From CAYRGC01 sp964423795 (GTDB lineage: Bacteria > Patescibacteriota > Gracilibacteria > Peribacterales > Peribacteraceae), in NCBI GenBank assembly GCA_964423795.1, contig CAYRGC010000001.1, positions 92,356-156,355 on the forward strand: a stretch of DNA of 64,000 bases, read 5' to 3'. The position numbers and the translations under genes are program-made. The notes below the pieces were generated by a model. That model made no database searches and was not told the origin of the DNA. It saw nothing but the letters and a program-made list of their open reading frames with translations. Positions 42,557 through 49,828 of this stretch are shown in pieces; the first letter of the stretch is position 1; every line of letters starts with the position of its first letter.

Positions 42557-42626
42557 GTAGTCCTTGGAAAGAGCCCTGCTACGCTTCCTTCGGGAAGAGT
42601 CGTTCTCGCACCTTTCCACCCATCAT

Positions 42627-42701
<75 letters not shown>

Positions 42702-42807
42702 GAATGCAGAAGCTTCACCCACCCTGCCCGAAGCCAGAGAACGGGGCAGAGAAGGGATGAGAAGTTTACCCTGAGCGAATCCGAGCGGAGCGAGGATGAG
42801 TCGAAGG

Positions 42808-42827
42808 GAATCCCTCCTCCCCAGCCA
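42808..42827 (+). repeat. Exact copy of the last 20 nt of tRNA-Gln
   Basis: Identical to 42682-42701, the tRNA-Gln 3' end from T-loop G57 through CCA, 106 bp downstream of the intact tRNA. The bases just before it (GAGAAGTTTACCCTGAGCG at 42759-42777, then CGAAGG at 42802-42807) match the element before the duplicated tRNA-Pro tail at 15217. Confidence 0.85.
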
Positions 42828-42930
42828 TCCGTCTTCGTCACGGCGCCGCGGCGCCGGACTACGCCGTGATGTCTTTATTGTGATTCGCATTGAGCCGATG
42901 CCACGACGTAGTTCGCAAACGAAGCCGGGC
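42828..42930. repeat. tRNA-trailing dispersed repeat, copy B
   Basis: Follows directly after the CCA of the duplicated tRNA-Gln tail, just as copy A (2925-3019) follows the CCA of tRNA-Ser. Shared blocks are TCCG..TTCGTCA, ACGGCGCCGCG, GATGCCACG.CG, GTTCGCA and AACGAAGCCGGGC. Confidence 0.6.
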
Positions 42931-43110
42931 CTCATCCTTCGACAACCTCAGAATGACTATCGCAAATAAGGGCCTGATAAAGGAGACGCGTGCTCCTGAA
43001 GGTTTCTTCCGTAACATGGAAAAGACAGGGGGCAAGCGCGACGGAAACAGAATAGTTTGCCTTTGGCAAAGCCAAAAAACGGATTAACTCTTTCTTAATC
43101 TCGGCTCTGC

Positions 43111-43116
43111 TACACT
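43111..43116 (+). promoter_or_regulatory. Extended -10 box of the FMN-binding lipoprotein gene
   Basis: TACACT preceded by TGC. It leaves a leader of roughly 45 nt before ATG 43165, so this gene is not leaderless. Confidence 0.45.
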
Positions 43117-43164
43117 GCGCGCCGATCAGAGTTCCTGGTCTCCGTTTTTTCCCCCATTTTCCCC

Positions 43165-43764
43165 ATGAACCCGCACAGACAAAGCAATCAGCGACGCGTG
43201 CTTTCGGTGCTTGGCCCGGTCCTCGGCGCCGCCGCCGTCACCGCCCTCCTCGCCGGTTGCAACTCCACCCCCGCGACGACCGACGACTCCGCTTCCTCCT
43301 CTTCCGCGGCTTATGTGTCCTCGACCGGCGCGATGATGCGCGACGAGGGAACCGAGGCGTCCGAGGCCGGCCTCCCCGATGACGAAGACAACGCGATGAA
43401 CTCCGCCTCCAGCCAGTCCGCTCCGGCGATGAACGATTCGAGTAAGCCCTCCGCCGCCGCCACCGACTACGCCGACGGCACGTACTCCGCCACCGGCGAG
43501 TACCGCTCCCCGGCCGGTTCCGAGAGCGTGGATGTCACCCTGACCCTCAAGAGCGGCACGATCACGGCCGCCACGTTCAAGGCCGACTCGGCGAACCCGC
43601 GCAGCAAGAACTACCAGAACATGTTCGCCCAGGCGTACACGGACCAGGTGGTGGGCCGCCCGATCGACGGTCTCTCCTTGGGCGTCGTCAACGGCTCGTC
43701 CCTCACCCCCATGGGTTTCATGGACGCGGTGAAGAAGATCGAGGCCGAGGCCAGCGCCAAATAA
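43165..43764 (+). CDS. FMN-binding-domain lipoprotein with flavinylation motif
   Basis: A 199-residue exported lipoprotein. The lipobox is LLAGC with lipidated C32 after a 31-residue signal peptide; a Ser/Asp/Ala-rich spacer follows to about residue 98. Residues 100-195 are an FMN-binding domain (YADGTYSATGEYRSPAGSES, VTLTLKSGTITAATF). Near its end is NGSSLTPMGFMDAV, where S178-S-L-T181 fits the S/D-x-x-T motif whose Thr receives FMN from ApbE (as in NqrC and RnfG). apbE is the very next gene, convergent, with 5 nt between stops. An extracytoplasmic one-electron carrier is inferred. Its redox partners are not identified. Confidence 0.87.
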   Translation: MNPHRQSNQRRVLSVLGPVLGAAAVTALLAGCNSTPATTDDSASSSSAAYVSSTGAMMRDEGTEASEAGLPDDEDNAMNSASSQSAPAMNDSSKPSAAATDYADGTYSATGEYRSPAGSESVDVTLTLKSGTITAATFKADSANPRSKNYQNMFAQAYTDQVVGRPIDGLSLGVVNGSSLTPMGFMDAVKKIEAEASAK

Positions 43765-43769
43765 CATCC

Positions 43770-44648
43770 TCACGAGAACAGTTCCGCCGCGAAACCGCGT
43801 GATCTCCTCACGCGGTATTCGCGGTTGAGGACGCAGTATTCGAAGGGCGGAAGCCCCTCGATCGCCTCCGGTTCGGCGAAGAAGAGGCACGTCGCCAGTC
43901 CGTCGGCGAGGGCAGCGGTGCCCGCGTACGCCCACGTGGCGATCACTTCCTCCGGCGACCGCAGCGTGTGCGGATCGATCGTATGGTGGTACTGACGCCA
44001 GCGGCGCCTGTTGCCGGCGGAACCGCACAGCGCGCCCTCCGTGATCGTGAACACGCCGATGGCCTTGGTGGGATCCCCGGGATGCTCCAAGCCGGCGCGC
44101 AGCGGCTGGCCGTCGCCGCGGTAATACACGTCGCCGCTGCCGTCGACGAGGAAGCGGCGCACGCCCTCCGCGGCGAGCAGGTCGGCGATGCGGTCCACGA
44201 AGTATCCCTTCCCCAGCGCGCCGAGATCGAGGAGGACCGATTGCCGGAGCTCGATGTGGGTGTCGTCGACGATCCTGAGAGCGTCGGGCAACGGCGGAAC
44301 GGGGCTGACCGTTTCCTTGGGCGTGAGGGAATAGCGCTCGTCGTACCCGAGGTCACGGAGCGCGAACCCCACGAGCGGCGTGCACTTGCCGCCAGAGGCG
44401 CGGTAGAGGAGCTCGTAGAGCCTGAGCATCTCCACGAGATCTGCGGGCACCTCGACCGTGCCCCGGCGCTCCGTGAGCGACCAGACGAGGGAAGAACGGT
44501 CGAAGCGCGAGTACGTCTTGCCGAAGGCGCGCGACCGCGACGGGATCTCGCGCGCCAGGCGCGAGAAGTGCTCCTCGTCGATCGGATCCCAGATCGTGAT
44601 CGTCCAGATCGTGCCCATGGATGCGTAGGCGAACGCGCGGGGCGTCAT
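43770..44648 (-). CDS. apbE: FAD:protein FMN transferase
   Basis: A 292-residue ApbE-family flavin transferase, which attaches FMN to a threonine of target proteins using FAD and Mg2+. Motifs: YASMGTIWTITIW at the N-terminus, FSRFD-like TYSRFDRSS, LDLGALGKGYFVDRIADLL (FAD site), VDGSGDVYYRG, HHTIDPHT, and ADGLATCLFF with the metal-binding Asp. No signal peptide or lipobox is visible, so it may act in the cytoplasm, or its anchor is missing. That is notable because the likely target is an exported lipoprotein. TACACT ends 6 nt before the ATG. Confidence 0.92.
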   Translation of the reverse strand: MTPRAFAYASMGTIWTITIWDPIDEEHFSRLAREIPSRSRAFGKTYSRFDRSSLVWSLTERRGTVEVPADLVEMLRLYELLYRASGGKCTPLVGFALRDLGYDERYSLTPKETVSPVPPLPDALRIVDDTHIELRQSVLLDLGALGKGYFVDRIADLLAAEGVRRFLVDGSGDVYYRGDGQPLRAGLEHPGDPTKAIGVFTITEGALCGSAGNRRRWRQYHHTIDPHTLRSPEEVIATWAYAGTAALADGLATCLFFAEPEAIEGLPPFEYCVLNREYRVRRSRGFAAELFS

Positions 44649-44654
44649 GGACGG

Positions 44655-44660
44655 AGTGTA
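44655..44660 (-). promoter_or_regulatory. -10 box of apbE
   Basis: TACACT on the minus strand, 6 nt before the apbE ATG; predicts a leaderless transcript. Confidence 0.5.
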
Positions 44661-44721
44661 CCCCCGCGCGATCGGGGCGGGGGAAAGAGACCGATCTTCC
44701 GACGCGCGACGGAAGAAGGGC

Positions 44722-44727
44722 TATACT
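44722..44727 (+). promoter_or_regulatory. -10 box of the 44735 membrane-protein gene
   Basis: TATACT, 7 nt before ATG 44735; it selects this start over longer readings. Confidence 0.5.
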
Positions 44728-44734
44728 GGGAACC

Positions 44735-45112
44735 ATGCGACTCCCACCTCTTCCTCAGCTTCTTTCCCGGCTGGCGCTGGCCGCCTGCTTCCTCGGCTTC
44801 GGCGTGTGGGAGCTCCTGGCCCCATCACAGTGGACGACGTACCTTCCGGCGTTCCTCGCGGGCACCGCGCCGATCGCGCTCGTGATCGCGCACGGCGTCG
44901 CTCTGAGCGCCGCCGCCCTCGGCGTGCTCTCGGGCTACGCGCCCCGATTCTGGTGGACCCTCTCGACGCTGCTGCTGCTCAACATCACGGTGGAAATTCT
45001 CCTGCAGGAGGGTTTCACGGACGTGTTCATCCGCGACGCCGCGTTGTCCCTCTTCGCCGCGGCTCACGCGGCGGCGGCTTTCCTTCCCTCCGCGGCCGAA
45101 CGCCGCGCGTGA
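44735..45112 (+). CDS. DoxX-like four-helix membrane protein
   Basis: A 125-residue protein with four membrane helices: LSRLALAACFLGFGVWELL, IALVIAHGVALSAAALGVLSGY, FWWTLSTLLLLNITVEILL and RDAALSLFAAAHAAAAFL. The first helix (R..LA..F...G..EL) and the closing RDAAL helix resemble DoxX/DoxD-type proteins, some of which belong to quinone-linked redox modules. It is divergent from apbE and followed 7 nt later by another four-helix protein. A link to the flavoprotein pair is a hypothesis from position. Confidence 0.65.
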   Translation: MRLPPLPQLLSRLALAACFLGFGVWELLAPSQWTTYLPAFLAGTAPIALVIAHGVALSAAALGVLSGYAPRFWWTLSTLLLLNITVEILLQEGFTDVFIRDAALSLFAAAHAAAAFLPSAAERRA

Positions 45113-45119
45113 CCCGACC

Positions 45120-45491
45120 ATGCGTCTCCTGAAATCCGTCGGCGCGATCATCGCCGGCTTCCTCGTCGTCTTCGTCCTCTCCGTCGCCACCGACGTGGCG
45201 CTCCACCTCGCGGGCGTGATGCCGGACACGCCCGGACTTTTCGATACGAAACTGCTCCTGCTCGCGACCGCCTACCGCACCGTCTACACGATACTCGGCG
45301 GATTCGTGACGGCGAAGCTCGCGCCCCGCGACGGCATGAAGCACGCGGTCGTCCTCGGCATCATCGGCATGATCGCCGGGAGCGCGGGAGCCGTCGCGAA
45401 CGCCGCGCTCGGACCCGCGTGGTACGCGTGGGGACTCGTCGTGGAAGCGGTGCCCTGCGCCTGGATCGGCGCCAAGCTGGCGCACAGGTAA
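45120..45491 (+). CDS. Small four-helix membrane protein, unknown
   Basis: A 123-residue membrane protein: LLKSVGAIIAGFLVVFVLSVATDVALHL, then TAYRTVYTILGGFVTAKLAP, AVVLGIIGMIAGSAGAVAN and WGLVVEAVPCAWIGAKLA. The layout YR..Y...GG...A.LAP..G..H....G..G is common in small uncharacterised membrane proteins of diverse bacteria. No function is known. It lies 7 nt after the DoxX-like gene and is presumably co-transcribed with it. Confidence 0.72.
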   Translation: MRLLKSVGAIIAGFLVVFVLSVATDVALHLAGVMPDTPGLFDTKLLLLATAYRTVYTILGGFVTAKLAPRDGMKHAVVLGIIGMIAGSAGAVANAALGPAWYAWGLVVEAVPCAWIGAKLAHR

Positions 45492-45525
45492 ACGCGCATC
45501 GCCGACGTCGGCGTCCGAACGGGAG

Positions 45526-47460
45526 TCACCGCACCGCGAGCACCGGGATGGAAGCGGCGTGACGGATGGATTCGATCGTATGGCCGAAGAGGCGGTCGGC
45601 GAAGAACCCGTGACCGTGCGACCGGAGGACGAGGACGTCGATGCCCTCCTCGCGCACGGCGGCGATGATTTCCCGCGAGGGTTTGCCGTACCGAAGAAGG
45701 CCGCGCGCGGCGAAACCTCGCTCGCGGAGCGTCGACGCGAGTTGTTCCACGTACAGCGCGTCCGAACGGCTCTCGGCGTCTCCCGCGTCCTCGCCGTACC
45801 ACTGCGCGCCCACGCCGTCGACGACGTGGATCACGACGAGATCCGCGCCGTGCGCCTTCGCGAGCGCCGAGGCGTGCCGCAGCGCGGCGGCGTCCTCCTG
45901 CTTGTTCTCGACGGCGACGCCCACGCGGCGGAAGAGGGGAGCGGAGGCGCCGGCCGTGACGGACTCGGGCAGCACGTCCAGCTTCCGGGCTTCCGTCGAG
46001 CCGCGCCACGCGAGCCGCGGCTCGATCATGATCCAGAGGAGGAGTCCCGCGCAGGCGACGGCGACCGGCACGATGGTGACGGAGATCCAAACGGAGGACG
46101 TGCCCGCTTCCGCGGCGCCCGCGTACCACGAGGCGATCTGCGAGACGACGAGCGACGAGTTGAGCCCGATGATGATTGCCGCGGCGCTCCATCCGCAGAC
46201 CTTCACCCACGTCCCGCTCGCGAACGCGCCCATCTTCCGCTTGTCGCCCGTCATCTGGAGGAGGGGAACGATCGCGAAGGGGAGCTGCAGGCTGAGGATC
46301 ACCTGGCTCAGGACGAGGAGGTCTTGGAGCGAGGAGGCGCCGAAGACGGCGAGGGTGATCATCGCGGGGACGATGGCGATCGCGCGCGTGACGAAGCGGC
46401 GGAGCCACGGCTGGATGCGGAAGTGGAGGAACCCCTCCATGACGATCTGGCCGGCGAGCGTGCCCGTGAGCGTGGAGCTCTGGCCCGAGGAGAGGAGCGC
46501 GATCGCGAAGAGCGAACTCGCGGCGGAGGCGCCCAGGAAGCGGGGGAGCAGTTCGTGCGCCTGCTCGATGCTCTCCACGACCTGCCCGTACCGGAAGAAG
46601 GCGGCGGCCGCGAGGATGAGGATGGCTGCGTTCACGAAGAAGGCGGCGTTGAGCGCCACGAGCGTGTCGTAGAAGTTGTAGCGGCACGCCTCGCGCATCT
46701 TCTCCTCGGTGCGCTCAACCTTGCGCGACTGGACCAGCGCCGAGTGCAGGTAGAGGTTATGCGGCATCACGGTGGCGCCGAGGATGCCGATGGCGACGTA
46801 GAGCGCCTCGCGGTCGCTGAAGAAGAACGGCGCCCCCGGCGAGAGCGTGGGCAGGAGGCCGCTTGCCACGCCGCCCCACTCGGGCCCCGCCCAGAAGAGC
46901 TCCAGGACGAAGCAGAGGCCGACGGTGGACACGAGCAGGAGGATGAACGCCTCCATCACGCGCATGCCGAGCTTTTGGATGGCGAGGAGCACGAAGGTGT
47001 CGAACGCGGTGAGGATGAGGCCGAACTGCATCGGCAGACCGAAGAGCAGGTTGAGGCCGATGATCGTGCCGATGACCTCCGCGAGGTCGCACGCGGCGAT
47101 GGCGCACTCGCACAGCACCCAGAGCACGAAGCCCACCGGCCGCGAGTACTGCTCGCGGCAGGCCTGCGCGAGGTCGCGCCCCATCACGATGCCCATCCGG
47201 GCCGAGAGCGTCTGGAGCAGCAGCGCCATGAGGTTCGACAGGACGAGCACCCACAGGAGCTCGTAGCCGAAGCGGGAACCGCCCGCGATGTCGGTCGCCC
47301 AATTGCCGGGGTCCATGTATCCCACGCTCACCATGTATGCGGGCCCCGCGAACGCGAAGAGCCGCCGCCAGAACCCGGCGTGGCTCACGCGCACGGACCC
47401 GTGCACGTCCTCGAGGGACTTCGCATGGTTCTCCCCGGCGGAGAGGGAATTGGACGCCAT
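45526..47460 (-). CDS. Nramp-type Mn2+/Fe2+ transporter fused to a universal-stress-protein domain
   Basis: A 644-residue protein. Residues about 30-470 form an Nramp transporter: VGYMDPGNWATDIAGG (metal-binding helix 1, with DPGN) and VMPHNLYLHSALVQSR (helix 6 with MPH) supply the ion ligands, with 11-12 membrane helices. Residues about 500-644 form a UspA domain (RRVGVAVENKQEDAAALRHA, DLVVIHVVDG) ending with the ATP-binding pattern GHGFFADRLFGHTIES and IPVLAVR. The domain should lie in the cytoplasm and could sense nucleotide or stress to gate uptake, which is inference. TACAAT lies 11 nt upstream of the ATG on the minus strand. Confidence 0.93.
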   Translation of the reverse strand: MASNSLSAGENHAKSLEDVHGSVRVSHAGFWRRLFAFAGPAYMVSVGYMDPGNWATDIAGGSRFGYELLWVLVLSNLMALLLQTLSARMGIVMGRDLAQACREQYSRPVGFVLWVLCECAIAACDLAEVIGTIIGLNLLFGLPMQFGLILTAFDTFVLLAIQKLGMRVMEAFILLLVSTVGLCFVLELFWAGPEWGGVASGLLPTLSPGAPFFFSDREALYVAIGILGATVMPHNLYLHSALVQSRKVERTEEKMREACRYNFYDTLVALNAAFFVNAAILILAAAAFFRYGQVVESIEQAHELLPRFLGASAASSLFAIALLSSGQSSTLTGTLAGQIVMEGFLHFRIQPWLRRFVTRAIAIVPAMITLAVFGASSLQDLLVLSQVILSLQLPFAIVPLLQMTGDKRKMGAFASGTWVKVCGWSAAAIIIGLNSSLVVSQIASWYAGAAEAGTSSVWISVTIVPVAVACAGLLLWIMIEPRLAWRGSTEARKLDVLPESVTAGASAPLFRRVGVAVENKQEDAAALRHASALAKAHGADLVVIHVVDGVGAQWYGEDAGDAESRSDALYVEQLASTLRERGFAARGLLRYGKPSREIIAAVREEGIDVLVLRSHGHGFFADRLFGHTIESIRHAASIPVLAVR

Positions 47461-47569
47461 ATGGCAAAGGAATTGTACGCGATTCCATCGATGTTCCGCT
47501 ACAGAGCATCAAACGCAAGTCGGCTTGAAAAAAGAGGCTGACGTGCGCAATGGTCGCCGTGCGAGCGTG

Positions 47570-47575
47570 TAGGCT
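47570..47575 (+). promoter_or_regulatory. -10 box of the 47582 SLH-like gene
   Basis: TAGGCT, 6 nt before ATG 47582; predicts a leaderless transcript. Confidence 0.4.
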
Positions 47576-47581
47576 GTCTCC

Positions 47582-48796
47582 ATGCGTCGCCTCATCGCTT
47601 CCATCCTGCTCCTCGTCGCCGCTCCCGCCCTCGCCGCGGCGCCGACGGACATCGCGGCCGATTTCCACCGCGCCCCGATCGAGGCGCTCGCGGGAAAGGG
47701 GATCGTCTCCGGCTATCCCGACGGCACGTTCCGTCCCGACGCCCCGATCAACCGCGCGGAGCTCGCGAAGATCCTCGTGGGCGTCGCGGGAACGCCTGCC
47801 GACCTTGATCAGAAGAAGGGTTGCTTCCCGGACGCGAAGGGCCAGTGGTACGAGACGTACGTATGCGCGGCGAAGGAGAAGGGGATCGTGTCGGGCTACC
47901 CGGACGGCACCTTCCGGGGCGGCGATCCCGTGCTCGTGCCCGAGGCCATCAAGATGGTCGTGCTCTCGCAGGGATACGACGTGCCCGCCGCGGCTCCCTC
48001 CTTCGTCCCCGGCGACGGCGGAGTGGAGCGCTTTCTCGTCCGCCCCTACGACGACGTCTACACCAAGCAGTGGTACGCCCGCTATGTGCTCTCGGCGCAG
48101 CAAAAGAACATCCTCGAACGCACGGAGGGCATGCTTGGCATCACCGACCGGCTCACGCGCGGCGACGCCGCGGAGATGCTCCATCGCGCGCTCGTTCTTA
48201 AAGAGCAGCGGCTCCAGGCGTACAACCCCAAGGAAGAACCCGGCTACGTCGATCCCGAGCGCCTCGGCCTGCCCGGCGAGGGCGCCGCTCCCGAGACGTG
48301 CCCCGAAACGGCCTCCGGCGAACCCGTCTCCATCGTGACCGTCGCGCACGAGGGTCTCGGCGTCCGCTTTTCGTTCCCCTCCGACCGCTCGTGGGGCTAC
48401 GGCGCCAAAGCGCCCTTCGTGTTCCATGACAATCCCGAAGAAGACGGCGTCCCCGATTCGCTCGAGTTCGGCGGGCCGTACCTCCTCGAGAAGGACAATC
48501 CGGGCGGCACGGGCGCCGCACCCGTCACGCCGTGCGGACTCCTGTACCACTACCGCATGGAGGTCTCGCGGCGCCGCACCGCGAAACAGGCGATCGATGC
48601 CGGGGACACCTCCTCCGAGGCGCCAAAGCCGGTCAGTCGGTCGATCGGCGGACGCAGCGTGATCGTGCACAGCCCGAACGACGACCCGTGGTACGAGGTG
48701 ATCGGCACCAAGTTCAACTTCCGGTTCAGCTGTACCGAGCCGGGCGCGGACTGCGGCAAGGCCCTTGAGAGGGTCATCCAATCGGGGACGTTCTGA
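47582..48796 (+). CDS. Secreted SLH-like protein with C-terminal PsbP-type domain
   Basis: A 404-residue exported protein. Signal peptide MRRLIASILLLVAAPALAAA; SLH-like repeats at about 25-70 (FHRAPIEALAGKGIVSGYPDG, FRPDAPINRAELAKILV), 80-130 (ETYVCAAKEKGIVSGYPDG) and 150-205 (WYARYVLSAQQKNIL). From about residue 250 a different domain begins (GLGVRFSFPSDRSWGYG, ending LERVIQSGTF), with the G-x-F-x-x-P..W pattern seen in PsbP-like lipoprotein domains. The protein at 61262 has the same two-part design. Probable wall-attached protein; ligand unknown. Confidence 0.85.
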   Translation: MRRLIASILLLVAAPALAAAPTDIAADFHRAPIEALAGKGIVSGYPDGTFRPDAPINRAELAKILVGVAGTPADLDQKKGCFPDAKGQWYETYVCAAKEKGIVSGYPDGTFRGGDPVLVPEAIKMVVLSQGYDVPAAAPSFVPGDGGVERFLVRPYDDVYTKQWYARYVLSAQQKNILERTEGMLGITDRLTRGDAAEMLHRALVLKEQRLQAYNPKEEPGYVDPERLGLPGEGAAPETCPETASGEPVSIVTVAHEGLGVRFSFPSDRSWGYGAKAPFVFHDNPEEDGVPDSLEFGGPYLLEKDNPGGTGAAPVTPCGLLYHYRMEVSRRRTAKQAIDAGDTSSEAPKPVSRSIGGRSVIVHSPNDDPWYEVIGTKFNFRFSCTEPGADCGKALERVIQSGTF

Positions 48797-48860
48797 ACCT
48801 GCGTCTCGACGAAACCGGACACGCACGAACCGCGCGCCATTTCCGCAAAGGGCGTCGCCG

Positions 48861-49787
48861 TCACTCCTTCTTCAGCCCGAGCCCGGGCACCCAGTGCTGA
48901 TGTAGCTTTTCGGCGACGAGCGTCTCCAGGTAATCGAAGATCGTGGGGGGCGGACCGCTCGCTCCCGCCTCCGGTTGCATGCGCGCGAGTCCGGCGAGGC
49001 ATCCGTGATATTCCGTCGACGAAAGACGGTACCCCTGCATCCGTTGCGTCACTGCCGGAGACACATCCATCACCTCCTTGCCATCCTTCACGAGGAAACG
49101 GAGTTGTTTCGGATCGTATCGCACCGTGAAGTACCGCAGTCCATTGAGCGTCACGCGCCTGAGGGTCATGCCCATCTGTTTCTCCACGGCGATCGCATGG
49201 CCGCCCGTCATGCGCATCAGTCCCGAAAAGAGATTGCCGACGCTCGCGGGGAGAAGTTCCCGCACTTTCGCCTCGGTCGGCGGTTTCCCATGCGTGGCTT
49301 CCCACGCGCCGGGTGCGGCTTCGAGCAAGCCGACGAGTCCGCCTACGCCCTGGTTGATGAGCTCCATGAACTCCTCGTAAAAGGTGTCTCGTCCGCCGTA
49401 ATCCCTGTCGAAGTGCAGCGCCTCGAACGTCGCCTTGCGCGCCTTGAAGACCGGGTGCATCTCGTTCGCGAGGACATAGCAATCGCGCACCGTCTGCATG
49501 ATGGAAAGCAGGATCGCCTCCGGCGCCACATGCCCTTCCTTGCGAAGCGCGGCGATCTTGTCCTCGATGTCCCTGGCCTGGAGCGGGAAGTACTCGAAAA
49601 GCGCTGCCAGGGAATCCAACCGGAGCGATCCGTGATCGGAGGTTTTGCTCTCCTGTCCCGGGATCAGGATCCCCCGGATCTCTTCCTTCTTCTTGCCCGC
49701 GATCTTCGTCGGAATCACCCCCGCGTAGGGGCGGCGGATCTTGTCGATTTCCAGCTCGTCGCCGGACCGTTCTGACTCCAACGTCAT
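48861..49787 (-). CDS. Hypothetical cytoplasmic protein, 308 aa
   Basis: A soluble 308-residue protein without signal peptide or membrane helices. It is mainly helical (LRLDSLAALFEYFPLQARDIEDKIAALRKEG, AILLSIMQTVRDCYVLANEMHPVF), with a shorter beta part (RRVTLNGLRYFTVRYDPKQL) near residue 215. I do not recognise it. A TTGACA-containing AT-rich promoter precedes the ATG at 49787. The PIF1-like helicase gene ends 41 nt upstream, so shared function is possible but unproven. Confidence 0.7.
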   Translation of the reverse strand: MTLESERSGDELEIDKIRRPYAGVIPTKIAGKKKEEIRGILIPGQESKTSDHGSLRLDSLAALFEYFPLQARDIEDKIAALRKEGHVAPEAILLSIMQTVRDCYVLANEMHPVFKARKATFEALHFDRDYGGRDTFYEEFMELINQGVGGLVGLLEAAPGAWEATHGKPPTEAKVRELLPASVGNLFSGLMRMTGGHAIAVEKQMGMTLRRVTLNGLRYFTVRYDPKQLRFLVKDGKEVMDVSPAVTQRMQGYRLSSTEYHGCLAGLARMQPEAGASGPPPTIFDYLETLVAEKLHQHWVPGLGLKKE

Positions 49788-49792
49788 GGTAC

Positions 49793-49821
49793 TATTATTC
49801 GTATATTTTTTTATATGTCAA
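49793..49821 (-). promoter_or_regulatory. Promoter of the 308-aa protein gene
   Basis: On the minus strand TTGACA (49816-49821) and ATAATA (49793-49798) are 17 bp apart within an AT-rich block. The -10 box is 5 nt from the ATG. Confidence 0.55.
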
Positions 49822-49828
49822 TGTACGA

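Larger units (their letters stand above)
42702..43164. other. 463-bp non-coding stretch after tRNA-Gln
   Basis: No gene is visible. It holds, in order: a 106-bp spacer with CCCTGAGCG...GAGTCGAAGG words; the duplicated tRNA-Gln tail (42808-42827); the tRNA-trailing repeat copy B (42828-42930); an inverted relative of the same words (CATCCTTCGACAACCTCAG, 42933-42951); a small hairpin TTTGCC/GGCAAA (43056-43070); and the promoter and leader of the FMN-binding lipoprotein gene. Confidence 0.7.
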
